From Sphingomonas sp. Root710 (GTDB lineage Bacteria > Pseudomonadota > Alphaproteobacteria > Sphingomonadales > Sphingomonadaceae), in assembly GCF_001429065.1 (NCBI RefSeq), contig NZ_LMIB01000012.1, positions 442,506 to 506,505 of the forward strand: a stretch of 64,000 nucleotides of DNA. Direction: 5' to 3'. Made by a program: the position numbers and the translations under genes. Positions 55,330-63,154 of this stretch are shown in pieces. Each line of letters begins with the position of its first letter. Positions within the stretch are counted from its first letter, which is position 1. The notes under the pieces were generated by a model. It was not told where the DNA came from. It saw only the letters and a list, made by a program, of their open reading frames with translations, and did no database searches.

Positions 55330-55926
55330 TCAGTCGGCGATCAGTTCGACCGCGAGCGGGCCCTTGCGTCCCTCGGCGATGCGCGCCCGCATCCGCATTT
55401 CGGGCACCAGATCGGCAAGGCCGGCGCGGCGCACGGTTTCCATGTGGATGAAGATGTCCTGCGTCTCGCCCTCGCGTACGAGGAAGCCATAGCCCTTGAG
55501 CCGATTGAACCATTTGACGATCACCGCCTCGGCATCGCCCGCATTGTCGATCAACTGGATCGGATCGACCCGGTCGGCATTGCGCTTGGCGATCAGGTCG
55601 GGATCCGGGCCGGTCGCGGTCGACAGGTCGATCGCGAGAATCCGCCGCGCCTGCAGGCCACGATCGCGTGCGATCACCTCGCATGCGATGCGTGCGCCCT
55701 CGGGCAGCGTGCGGCGGCCATGGTCGCGCAGAACCGAGAAGTGGACGAGGACATCGCCCTTGTCGCCATCGGTGGCAATGAAGCCGAAACCACGAGTGGC
55801 ATCAAACCATTTGACCGCCCCCACAACGGTCTCGGCGGGTTCGCCTGCAGCCATCGACACGCGTTCCTGATCACTATCCAGGCTGACGTCGCGCAACGTT
55901 ACAGACGCAACAGACTTTTCATTCAT
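55330..55926 (-). CDS. Cold-shock protein with two CSD domains (CspC-like)
   Basis: 198 residues from ATG 55926. Two cold-shock domains: first near residues 30-95 ([20 protein letters not shown] with RNP1-like GFGFI), second near 131-198 ([20 protein letters not shown]). Two-domain cold-shock proteins are characteristic of alphaproteobacteria such as Caulobacter. Probably RNA-binding in stress or stationary phase. Forms an operon with the DUF192 gene. Confidence 0.93.
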   Translation of the reverse strand: MNEKSVASVTLRDVSLDSDQERVSMAAGEPAETVVGAVKWFDATRGFGFIATDGDKGDVLVHFSVLRDHGRRTLPEGARIACEVIARDRGLQARRILAIDLSTATGPDPDLIAKRNADRVDPIQLIDNAGDAEAVIVKWFNRLKGYGFLVREGETQDIFIHMETVRRAGLADLVPEMRMRARIAEGRKGPLAVELIAD

Positions 55927-56030
55927 GTCCAGACACCCGCTGCTTGCGCAGCCTTTTAACATATAGCACCGCTGAAACGAAGCTATTCTGACTCCCCGAC
56001 ACGCTGCCATCGCCCGGAATTGCGTATTGA

Positions 56031-56552
56031 TCAATATTCTTCTTCGTCGGGCTCGCCGCTCAGCACACGCAGCAAGAGGTCCATCGGATGCCCGGCGCGC
56101 GCCATCGCGGCGATCCAGCGGCGTTTTTCCGCCGGATCGGGCGTCCGTCCGGCGAAAGGCCCGATCCTTTTGCGCCGGGCGTAGCGCATCGCCGCTTCCT
56201 CGGCCTCGTCACCGATCCGATCGCGCAATTCACCCGCGACGTCCTCCGCGATGCCGGCGGCGCGCAACGCTGCATCGATCCGCCGCGCGCCATAGCCGCG
56301 CCGCAGCAGCGAATCCGCACGCGCGCCGGCAAAGGCCCGGTCATCGACATAGCCCCGCTCGCTGAACCGCTGGACCAGCGCCTCGACCGGGGCCGCGCCG
56401 TCCCCGGCCCAACCGCGCTCGCGCAGCTTGCGGCGCAGATAGGCGGCCAGCTTCGCCCGGGTCGTGGCATAGCGAGCGGCATAGTCGAGCGCGGCGCGTT
56501 CGAGCGCCGCGGCGTCATAGGGCGTCGATGTTTTGGGGGCGGATCGTGGCAT
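56031..56552 (-). CDS. recX: Regulatory protein RecX
   Basis: 173 residues from ATG 56552; longer frame upstream is not supported. RecX helical repeats: [20 protein letters not shown] near residue 25, [20 protein letters not shown] near 59, and [19 protein letters not shown] near 128. RecX modulates RecA filaments. recA is not in the window, which is common in this group. Confidence 0.87.
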   Translation of the reverse strand: MPRSAPKTSTPYDAAALERAALDYAARYATTRAKLAAYLRRKLRERGWAGDGAAPVEALVQRFSERGYVDDRAFAGARADSLLRRGYGARRIDAALRAAGIAEDVAGELRDRIGDEAEEAAMRYARRKRIGPFAGRTPDPAEKRRWIAAMARAGHPMDLLLRVLSGEPDEEEY

Positions 56553-56715
56553 GCGCCATGATTGTGCCACAGTCGGGCCGGATTTTGAACGCGGGCCTGC
56601 GCGAAGGCTCCCGGATTGCAAGGCTGCCCGGCGGCCGCGGGCGGCCCCATAAGGGGGCTCTGCGATGCTGGACCGGGTGGACGACGCTTCGAGATTGCAG
56701 AGGAATGACACTATA

Positions 56716-58440
56716 ATGGCATTGGTGCCAACGCCGACAGTGGACGCGCTGCCGCGCCGTTTCGCCGATTTCGAGACCTTGGGCGCCGCTCTGGATTATG
56801 CCGCGACCGGCAGCCGCGGGCTCAATTTCCACGACGCGCGCGGAACCCTGGTCCAGCCCTATCCCTATGCCCAGCTGCGTAACGACGGCCTCGCCAACGC
56901 GCGCCGCCTGATCGCCGCCGGCATCGCGCCGGGCGACCGGATCGCGCTGGTCGCTGAAACGGGCCCGCATTTCGCCGCGCTGTTCTTCGGCGCGATCTAT
57001 GCCGGCGCCTGGCCGGTGCCGCTGCCGCTGCCCACCTCGTTCGGCGGCAAGGACAGCTATATCGACCAGCTCACCGTGCAACTGTCGAGCTCGGACCCCA
57101 AGATGTTCTTTTATCCGGCCGAGCTGGCGGAAATGGCGCACGCCGCCGCCGAGCTGCGCGGCGTCGAAGGGCTGAGCTACGAGGCGTTCGAAACGCGCGA
57201 GGCGGGTGATGCGGTCCTGCCGCAGGCGTCGCCCGACGATATCGCCTATCTCCAATATTCGAGCGGATCGACCCGCTTCCCGCATGGCGTCGCGGTCACT
57301 CACCGCGCGCTGCTCAACAATCTCGCCGCCCATTCGCACGGCATGCTGGTGGAGCCCCAGGACCGCTGCATCAGCTGGCTGCCCTGGTACCATGACATGG
57401 GGCTGGTCGGCTGCTTCCTGTCGCCGATCGCAAACCAGGTTTCGACCGATTATCTGAAGACCGAGGACTTCGCGCGGCGCCCGCTCGCCTGGCTCGACAT
57501 GATCAGCCGCAACGAGGGCACGACGATCAGCTATTCGCCGACCTTCGGCTACGATATCTGCGCGCGCCGCATGTCGAGCCAGACCAAGGCGTCGGACCGT
57601 TTCGACCTGTCGCGCTGGCGGCTCGCCGGCAACGGCGCCGACATGATCCGTCCCGACGTGATGCAGGCCTTCGTGGACGCCTTCGCCGAGGCCGGTTTCA
57701 AGGCAAGCGCCTTCCTGCCGAGCTACGGCCTCGCCGAAGCGACGCTGGCGGTGTCGATCATGCCCCCCGGCGAGGGCATCGTCGTCGAACTGGTCGAAGA
57801 AACCCAGCTGTCGGGCGGCGACCATAATCAGGATCGCCCACGCCGCTTCCGCGCAATCGTCAATTGCGGCAAGCCGGTGCGCGACATGAGCGTCGAGATA
57901 CGCGACGACGACGGATCGGTTTTGCCCGAAAAGATGATCGGCAAGCTGTGGGCCAAGGGCCCGTCGATCATGCAGGGCTATTTCCGCGACCAGGAGGCGA
58001 CCGACGCCTGCATGGTCGACGGTTGGCTCGACACGGGCGACATGGCCTATATCTCGAACGGCTATATCTTCATCGTCGGCCGCGCCAAGGACATGATCAT
58101 CATCAACGGCAAGAACCACTGGCCGCAGGACATCGAGTGGGCGGTCGAGCAGCTGCCGGGCTTCAAGGCGGGCGACATCGCCGCCTTCGCGATCACCACC
58201 CAGGGCGGCGAGGAAACCCCGGCCGTCCTCGTCCAGTGCCGCACCTCGGATCCCGCGGAGCGCGCGCGCCTGCGCGACCAGATCCGCGAGAAGGTCCGCG
58301 CGATCACCGGCATGCACTGCGTTGTCGAACTGGTGCCGCCGCGGACCCTGCCCAAGACCAGTTCGGGCAAGCTCAGCCGCGCCAAGGCGCGCAACCTCTA
58401 TCTGTCGGGCGAAATCCAGGGCTACGACATCGCGGCGTGA
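56716..58440 (+). CDS. Fatty acyl-AMP ligase (FAAL, FadD32-like)
   Basis: 574 residues from ATG 56716, with GAGG upstream. Adenylate-forming superfamily: YLQYSSGSTRFPHGVAVTH (P-loop, near residue 180), SYGLAEATL near 335, GWLDTGDMAYI near 437 and the C-terminal lysine region PKTSSGKLSRAKAR. The SSGSTRFPHGV form and extra insertion are typical of FAALs, which activate fatty acids to acyl-AMP for transfer to an acyl carrier protein or a polyketide synthase. No ACP or synthase gene is adjacent, so the partner may be the sphingolipid or lipid pathway elsewhere (inference). Confidence 0.87.
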   Translation: MALVPTPTVDALPRRFADFETLGAALDYAATGSRGLNFHDARGTLVQPYPYAQLRNDGLANARRLIAAGIAPGDRIALVAETGPHFAALFFGAIYAGAWPVPLPLPTSFGGKDSYIDQLTVQLSSSDPKMFFYPAELAEMAHAAAELRGVEGLSYEAFETREAGDAVLPQASPDDIAYLQYSSGSTRFPHGVAVTHRALLNNLAAHSHGMLVEPQDRCISWLPWYHDMGLVGCFLSPIANQVSTDYLKTEDFARRPLAWLDMISRNEGTTISYSPTFGYDICARRMSSQTKASDRFDLSRWRLAGNGADMIRPDVMQAFVDAFAEAGFKASAFLPSYGLAEATLAVSIMPPGEGIVVELVEETQLSGGDHNQDRPRRFRAIVNCGKPVRDMSVEIRDDDGSVLPEKMIGKLWAKGPSIMQGYFRDQEATDACMVDGWLDTGDMAYISNGYIFIVGRAKDMIIINGKNHWPQDIEWAVEQLPGFKAGDIAAFAITTQGGEETPAVLVQCRTSDPAERARLRDQIREKVRAITGMHCVVELVPPRTLPKTSSGKLSRAKARNLYLSGEIQGYDIAA

Positions 58441-58465
58441 GCGGGCGGATTTGGTGGGGCAGACA

Positions 58466-59185
58466 GTGGGCAAGCGGTTGACGATCTTCGCCGTCGCCCT
58501 CGCCCTGTCGAGCGCAGCCACCGCTGCTCCGCTCGATCCGCTCGGCGATCCCGCGCAGTTCCAGCGCGACGTGGCCGAGCTCAACCGCAAGCCGCTGCCC
58601 GATGGCGAGCCGCTCGCCCGTGTGGTCGGCGCTGCGGTGGCGGTCGATGCGCGCCAGCGGGGCCGCTGCACGCCCAACAAGATCAGCATCGGCGCGCTGT
58701 CGCCGGTCACGCTCGATGGCATGATCACCTCGATGGTCGCCGCCGGGCAGATCGAGAATGCCTGGCTGACCGCGGTCAAGCTCGACGATTGCCCGCCTGC
58801 CGCGCCGATCCGGGTGCTGCTGCTGCGGATGGCCGACGGCGTGGCGCTGCAGGGAATCTTTGCCGGACAGGGCGAAAGCCTCGCCTGGCCGACCCTCGCC
58901 CGCGAAGCGCTGAAGGCGACCGTGCCGCATGCCGTCAACGCGCTGCGCCGCGCCGATCCCGCCTGCGCACCAAAAGACCTGACCGCGACCGACGTGAAGG
59001 TGGCCGACCGCAGTCCCGACCTCGGGCCCGACGTCTATGGCCTGCGCCTGAAAGGCTCGTGGCGCGAAATCTGGACCTTCGAACCCTGCGGCCACCGCAT
59101 CACCGTGCCCATCAGCTTCACCGCCAATGGGACTGGCGGCGCATCCTGGGATATAGACGGCGGCGGCATAGTCTATGTGCCTTGA
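58466..59185 (+). CDS. Secreted protein of unknown function
   Basis: 239 residues from GTG 58466, with GGTGGGG upstream. Signal peptide (residues 1-18, AATA). Three to four Cys (in RGRCTPNK, LDDCPPAAP, DPACAPKD, FEPCGHR) suggest disulfides; the end GGASWDIDGGGIVYVP may be a beta sandwich. Family not recognised. Starts 25 bases after the FAAL gene, so may be co-transcribed. Confidence 0.7.
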   Translation: MGKRLTIFAVALALSSAATAAPLDPLGDPAQFQRDVAELNRKPLPDGEPLARVVGAAVAVDARQRGRCTPNKISIGALSPVTLDGMITSMVAAGQIENAWLTAVKLDDCPPAAPIRVLLLRMADGVALQGIFAGQGESLAWPTLAREALKATVPHAVNALRRADPACAPKDLTATDVKVADRSPDLGPDVYGLRLKGSWREIWTFEPCGHRITVPISFTANGTGGASWDIDGGGIVYVP

Positions 59186-59248
59186 GGGATCGGGGCGAGG
59201 CGGGAGCCCCCTTTCGGCGATGCCGAAACCATGAAAGCCTTCAACCCC

Positions 59249-59277
59249 TTGCACTCGCCCGCACCCACCGCTATGTG
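59249..59277 (+). promoter_or_regulatory. Promoter of tRNA-Trp (and probably secE-nusG)
   Basis: -35 TTGCAC (59249-59254), 17-base spacer, -10 TATGTG (59272-59277); expected start about 59284, 13 bases before the mature tRNA 5' end. Confidence 0.6.
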
Positions 59278-59296
59278 CCCGCTCTCTCGGACCCGG

Positions 59297-59372
59297 AGGA
59301 GTGTAGCTCAGTTGGTAGAGCATCGGTCTCCAAAACCGAGGGCCCACGGTTCGAGTCCGTGCACTCCTGCCA
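59297..59372 (+). tRNA. tRNA-Trp(CCA)
   Basis: 76 nt with encoded CCA. Acceptor AGGAGTG / CACTCCT, D-arm GCTCAGTTGGTAGAGC, anticodon loop CTCCAAA, T-arm CACGGTTCGAGTCCGTG. tRNA-Trp before secE-nusG is a classical arrangement. Confidence 0.98.
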
Positions 59373-59521
59373 TTCCGATGGCGATTGGGTAAGGCCAACG
59401 GGGTCGAGAAAACGAGGTCAAGGTCCGCGGCCGCAAGGCTGAAAAGCGGACTGAGGCCTCGTGTCGTTATTTGGGAAGCTTTGGCGGGCTCCGGCTCGTC
59501 AACTTGGTGGTAGGCGAGGAC

Positions 59522-59719
59522 GTGGCGAAGACTTCACCCGGCGAGTTCATCCGGCAGGTCAGGGCAGAGACGGCGAAAGTCGTCTGGCCGACCCGCAAGG
59601 AGACCGTGACGACCACCATCATGGTGGGCATCATGACACTGCTGCTGGGCCTGTTCTTCTTCGGCCTCGATCAGGCCTTCGCGGCGATCGTGAAGTTCCT
59701 GCTCTCGCTGCTCGGTTAA
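59522..59719 (+). CDS. secE: Protein translocase subunit SecE
   Basis: 65 residues from GTG 59522 with GGCGAGG upstream. EFIRQVRAETAKVVWPTRKE (about residues 7-26) is the conserved SecE amphipathic helix and hinge, followed by one membrane helix. Core partner of SecY in the translocon. Between tRNA-Trp and nusG. Confidence 0.95.
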   Translation: MAKTSPGEFIRQVRAETAKVVWPTRKETVTTTIMVGIMTLLLGLFFFGLDQAFAAIVKFLLSLLG

Positions 59720-59737
59720 ACGGAGAACGTGGCGTTC

Positions 59738-60277
59738 ATGGCGCGCTGGTACATCATTCACGCCTATTCGGGCTTCGAGAACAAGGTGCGGGAATCGATC
59801 CTGGCCGACGCCGCGCGCATGGGGCTGGAGCAGCTTGTCGAATCGGTCGAAGTGCCGACCGAGAAGATCACCGAGGTCCGCCGCGGCAAGAAGATCACCT
59901 CCGACCGCAAATTCTTCCCCGGCTATGTGCTGGCCAAGCTCAGCATGAACGACGACGTCTATCACCTGGTGAAGAACACGCCAAAGGTGACGGGCTTCCT
60001 CGGATCGATGGGCAAGCCGCAGCCGATCAGCGAGGCCGAGGCCGCGCGCATCCTGAACACCAAGGAGGAAGCCGCTCAGGCAGCCCCCAAGGCAAAGCTG
60101 AAGGTCGATTACGAGATCGGCGATCAGGTCAAGGTGCTCGACGGTCCGTTCGCGAGCTTCAACGGCGTCGTCGAGGAACTCGACTTCGACCGCAGCCGCG
60201 TCAAGGTGTCGGTGTCGATCTTCGGCCGCGCCACCCCGGTCGAGCTCGAGTTCGAGCAGGTCGAACGCGTCAAATAA
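59738..60277 (+). CDS. nusG: Transcription termination/antitermination protein NusG
   Basis: 179 residues from ATG 59738 (GTG 59729 is too close to GGAGA). RWYIIHAYSGFENKVRESI at start, KFFPGYVLAKLSMND near residue 66, and KOW domain with VKVLDGPFASFNGVVEELD near 132. Links RNA polymerase to Rho and the ribosome. In the secE-nusG-rplK-rplA block. Confidence 0.98.
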   Translation: MARWYIIHAYSGFENKVRESILADAARMGLEQLVESVEVPTEKITEVRRGKKITSDRKFFPGYVLAKLSMNDDVYHLVKNTPKVTGFLGSMGKPQPISEAEAARILNTKEEAAQAAPKAKLKVDYEIGDQVKVLDGPFASFNGVVEELDFDRSRVKVSVSIFGRATPVELEFEQVERVK

Positions 60278-60300
60278 GTTTCCGGTTAGAACCGGGAAAT

Positions 60301-60319
60301 GGGCCCCTTTCAGGGGTCC
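60301..60319 (+). promoter_or_regulatory. Hairpin in the rplK leader, possible L1 autoregulation site
   Basis: GGGCCCCT / AGGGGTCC stem with a TTC loop (one G-U pair), 66 bases before rplK. In other bacteria L1 represses the L11 operon by binding the leader; whether this hairpin is the site is unproven. Confidence 0.3.
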
Positions 60320-60384
60320 GACATTGCGGGAGGCGTTCTTTCGGGAAGGCCGCATGGACCGCTAAACTTGAAAGAGAGTGAAAC

Positions 60385-60816
60385 ATGGCAAAGAAGATCA
60401 CGGGCTATATCAAGCTCCAGGTGCCCGCTGGAAAGGCGAATCCGTCGCCGCCGATCGGCCCCGCGCTCGGACAGCGCGGCGTCAACATCATGGATTTCTG
60501 CAAGGCGTTCAACGCGCAGACCGGTGATCAGGAAGTCGGCACCCCGCTTCCCACCGTCATCACCGTCTATGCCGATCGCTCGTTCAGCTTCGTCACCAAG
60601 ACGCCGCCCGCCAGCTACCTCATCAAGAAGGCCGCGAACCTGAAGTCGGGCTCCAAGGAGCCGGGCAAGGTGGTCGCAGCCAAGATCAAGCGTTCGCAGC
60701 TTTCCGCGATCGCCGAGATCAAGATGAAGGACCTGAACGCCAACGATATCGAAGCGGCGACCCGCATCATCGAAGGCAGCGCCCGCGCGATGGGCCTCGA
60801 AGTGGTGGAGGGCTGA
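60385..60816 (+). CDS. rplK: 50S ribosomal protein L11
   Basis: 143 residues. [20 protein letters not shown] at the start and [19 protein letters not shown] (about residues 27-45), ending in [15 protein letters not shown]. Part of the GTPase-associated centre. RBS AAAGAGAG upstream; 4 bases before rplA. Confidence 0.98.
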   Translation: MAKKITGYIKLQVPAGKANPSPPIGPALGQRGVNIMDFCKAFNAQTGDQEVGTPLPTVITVYADRSFSFVTKTPPASYLIKKAANLKSGSKEPGKVVAAKIKRSQLSAIAEIKMKDLNANDIEAATRIIEGSARAMGLEVVEG

Positions 60817-60820
60817 TAAG

Positions 60821-61516
60821 ATGGCCAAGCTCAGCAAGAAGCAGAAGAACCAGGCTTCGTCGGTCGACGCCAACAAGCTGTACGACATCGATGCGGCGAT
60901 CAAGCTCGCCAAGTCCAACGCCACGTCGAAGTTCGACGAGACCATCGAGGTCGCGCTGAACCTGGGCGTCGATCCGCGCCACGCCGACCAGATGGTCCGC
61001 GGCGTCGTGACCCTGCCCAAGGGCACCGGCAAGGACGTTCGCGTCGGCGTGTTCGCGCGCGGCGCCAAGGCTGACGAAGCCAAGGCCGCCGGCGCCGAAG
61101 TCGTCGGTGCGGAAGACCTGCTCGAGACGATCCAGGGCGGCACGGTCGATTTCGACCGCTGCATCGCGACCCCGGACATGATGGGCCTCGTCGGCCGCCT
61201 GGGTAAAATCCTGGGTCCGAAGGGCCTGATGCCGAACCCCAAGCTCGGCACCGTCACCATGGACGTCGCGGGCGCCGTCAAGGCGGCCAAGGGCGGCCAG
61301 GTCGAGTTCCGCGTCGAAAAGGCCGGCATCATCCACTCGGGGATCGGCAAGGCCAGCTTCCCGGCGGAAGACCTGCGCGCCAACTTCGACGCCTTCGTCG
61401 ACGCGATCGTCAAGGCGAAGCCGACCGGCGCCAAGGGCAAATATGTCAAGAAGGCCGCCGTCAGCTCGACGATGGGCCCGGGTGTCAAGATCGACACCGC
61501 CGACCTCGGCGTCTGA
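60821..61516 (+). CDS. rplA: 50S ribosomal protein L1
   Basis: 231 residues. [20 protein letters not shown] (near residue 47), [20 protein letters not shown] (near 124) and [19 protein letters not shown] at the end. Binds 23S rRNA at the L1 stalk and often controls its operon. Followed by a strong terminator; rplJ-rplL do not follow, so the block is split here from the rest of the usual cluster. Confidence 0.98.
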   Translation: MAKLSKKQKNQASSVDANKLYDIDAAIKLAKSNATSKFDETIEVALNLGVDPRHADQMVRGVVTLPKGTGKDVRVGVFARGAKADEAKAAGAEVVGAEDLLETIQGGTVDFDRCIATPDMMGLVGRLGKILGPKGLMPNPKLGTVTMDVAGAVKAAKGGQVEFRVEKAGIIHSGIGKASFPAEDLRANFDAFVDAIVKAKPTGAKGKYVKKAAVSSTMGPGVKIDTADLGV

Positions 61517-61556
61517 TCTCTCCCGGCGTCCGTCCGCAAGGACGGGCTGAACAAGG

Positions 61557-61593
61557 AACCGCGGTGGAGCCCCTGCTCCGCCGCGGTTTTTTA
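61557..61593 (+). terminator. Terminator of rplK-rplA
   Basis: 14-bp stem AACCGCGGTGGAGC / GCTCCGCCGCGGTT (one T-G pair) with loop CCCT, followed by TTTTTTA. Confidence 0.93.
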
Positions 61594-61702
61594 TTCCTCC
61601 CCGTGCCGGGGAGGAATTAAGCGTCGGAATTCCTTACACAACCCCCGCCTTGCAAACGATCGCAACGCAAAAAATTGCCAGAAATCAGCCATTTATTAAA
61701 AC

Positions 61703-61718
61703 TGGCACGCTTCTGGCT
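61703..61718 (+). promoter_or_regulatory. Sigma-54 type promoter (-24/-12) before the PEP-CTERM gene
   Basis: TGGCACGCTTCTGGCT: GG at 61704-61705 and GC at 61716-61717 are 10 bases apart, the spacing required for RpoN; the -24 half TGGCACG is the exact consensus, and the -12 half TGGCT differs from TTGCT by one base. Expected transcription start about 61729, 53 bases before the ATG. Confidence 0.65.
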
Positions 61719-61781
61719 TTAATCTTTTGTGAACCCGCTGTTGGGGGCTCGCTGGGGCCGAGGTGGGGGGAGGTTGATCCG

Positions 61782-61979
61782 ATGGCGAGTACCGCATTCC
61801 GGGGGGTTATTGCGCTGTTTGCCGCCATTGTGATCGCCTCTCCCGCCTGGGCCCAGCTGGGGGCGCTTCAGGCATGGTTGCAGAATGTTCCGCAACCGAG
61901 TGCGCTTGTCGTGTTCCTGATCGCGGTGGCCGGCTTGTTCGTCGGCCGCCTCGCGAGCCGAAAGCGGCGGGATCCGTAA
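61782..61979 (+). CDS. Short PEP-CTERM-type surface protein
   Basis: 65 residues from ATG 61782 with GGGGGAGG upstream. Signal peptide (residues 1-24, PAWA|Q), a spacer of only about 11 residues, then VPQPSALVVFLIAVAGLF (residues 36-53) and a basic end GRLASRKRRDP: the tripartite PEP-CTERM layout (Pro-x-Pro motif, membrane helix, Arg cluster) with Gln in place of Glu. It is a likely exosortase substrate, tying it to the epsI/epsD locus 60 kb away. With almost no mature part, it may be a structural peptide or signal rather than an enzyme. Confidence 0.72.
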   Translation: MASTAFRGVIALFAAIVIASPAWAQLGALQAWLQNVPQPSALVVFLIAVAGLFVGRLASRKRRDP

Positions 61980-62044
61980 GTTTGCGTTAGTATTTTTGCG
62001 TCCGAGTTTGCGTATTCCCCTGTAGCGTTGCTGTGCGTAATCGG

Positions 62045-62091
62045 CCCCCGCCCGCCCTCACCGGCCCCTATCGGTGAATGGCGGGCGGGGG
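62045..62091 (+). terminator. GC-rich hairpin, possible terminator of the PEP-CTERM gene
   Basis: Outer 12-bp stem CCCCCGCCCGCC / GGCGGGCGGGGG (62045-62056, 62080-62091) plus inner 6-bp stem TCACCG / CGGTGA; followed by TTGCTTTAT. Confidence 0.55.
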
Positions 62092-62104
62092 TTGCTTTAT
62101 GTAT

Positions 62105-62192
62105 GCGCGGTGCCGGCCCGCTCCCCCGCCCAACCTCCCGATATATTACGCTGGATCGGGAGGTTGGGCGGGGGAGCGGGCCGGCACCGCGC
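62105..62192. repeat. Perfect 38-bp inverted repeat
   Basis: Arm 1 62105-62142 (begins GCGCGGTGCCGG, ends CCTCCCGAT), 12-base centre 62143-62154, arm 2 62155-62192 the exact reverse complement, no mismatch. Lies 64 bases before hisE. Confidence 0.97.
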
Positions 62193-62256
62193 GTTTCAGC
62201 TCTGCTGAAACAAACCAAGCATTGACCTCTTCCGCCGGGCAGGCTTGAAGCGGCGC

Positions 62257-62577
62257 ATGACCGCCACCCTCGAACAGCTCGAATCGACCATCGCGGCCCG
62301 CCGCGACGCCGACCCATCGGCCTCCTATGTCGCATCGCTCTTCGCCAAAGGCATGCCCAAGATCGCGCAGAAGCTGGGCGAGGAAGCCGTCGAGACGGTG
62401 ATCGCGGCGATGGCGGGCGACGCCAAGGCGGTGACCAGCGAGGCCGCCGACCTGCTGTTCCACCTCACCGTGCTGCTCGCGGCGGCGGGGGTGCCGCTCG
62501 CCGATGTAATGGCCGAACTCGAACGGCGCGAGGGCCGGTCCGGGCTCGACGAGAAAGCCTCGCGGCCGAAAGGATAG
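62257..62577 (+). CDS. hisE: Phosphoribosyl-ATP pyrophosphatase
   Basis: 106 residues from ATG 62257. MazG-like all-alpha fold: [20 protein letters not shown] at start, [20 protein letters not shown] (about residues 38-57) and [18 protein letters not shown] with the metal-binding Glu/Asp. Second step of histidine synthesis. Usually at the end of the his operon (hisBHAFE), but no his genes precede it here. Confidence 0.94.
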   Translation: MTATLEQLESTIAARRDADPSASYVASLFAKGMPKIAQKLGEEAVETVIAAMAGDAKAVTSEAADLLFHLTVLLAAAGVPLADVMAELERREGRSGLDEKASRPKG

Positions 62578-62584
62578 GACTCCC

Positions 62585-62971
62585 ATGCCGATCGACGCCA
62601 CCCTGCCCTATGACGACGGCAATATCTTCGCGCGCATACTGCGCGGCGAACTGCCGTCGAAAAAGGTCTATGAGGACGAGTTCGCCCTCGCCTTCCACGA
62701 CATCAACCCGCAGGCCCCGGTCCATATTCTGGTGATCCCAAAGGGCCGCTACGTCTCATGGGACGACTTCACCGCCAAGGCAGACGATCGCGAGGTCGCC
62801 GGCTTTATCCGCGCCGTCGGCCATGTCGCGCGCGAGGCGGGACTGGTGGAGCCCGGCTATCGCCTGCTCGCCAATATCGGCGGCCATGGCCATCAGGAGG
62901 TCCCCCACCTCCACGTCCACATTTTCGGCGGCCGTCAGTTCCGCGAAATGATCCCGCCGCCGCGCGGCTGA
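62585..62971 (+). CDS. HIT family nucleotide-binding protein (HINT type)
   Basis: 128 residues. IFARILRGELPSKKVYEDE at residues 14-32, HILVIPKGRYVSW and the histidine triad HLHVHIFGG (near 108). HINT-type hydrolases act on nucleoside phosphoramidates. 7 bases after hisE, a pairing seen in many alphaproteobacteria. Confidence 0.95.
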   Translation: MPIDATLPYDDGNIFARILRGELPSKKVYEDEFALAFHDINPQAPVHILVIPKGRYVSWDDFTAKADDREVAGFIRAVGHVAREAGLVEPGYRLLANIGGHGHQEVPHLHVHIFGGRQFREMIPPPRG

Positions 62972-63154
62972 ACGCTGCGGCGACGCTGCGCAGCAAAGCC
63001 CGGAAATCCGCGCTCCAGGCGGCGATGACGGCCAGCCGGAGTCGAGGGCCATTTCGTTCACGCGCAATTCTGTTGCGCACGGCGAATTAGCGGTTAGGCT
63101 CCGCTCCCCATGACCGGCCGCGTGCAGAAGCCCGGCCAGACAAGGGAACTCCGC

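Noticed and set aside
56515-58938. Long open frame antisense to the fatty acyl-AMP ligase
   Set aside because: The plus strand has a complete adenylate-forming enzyme; the antisense frame has shadow composition only.
61994-62225. Small open frames with PLPRPTSR and EVGRGSGPAPR
   Set aside because: They arise from the 38-bp inverted repeat and the GC-rich hairpin before it, and lack RBS and family.
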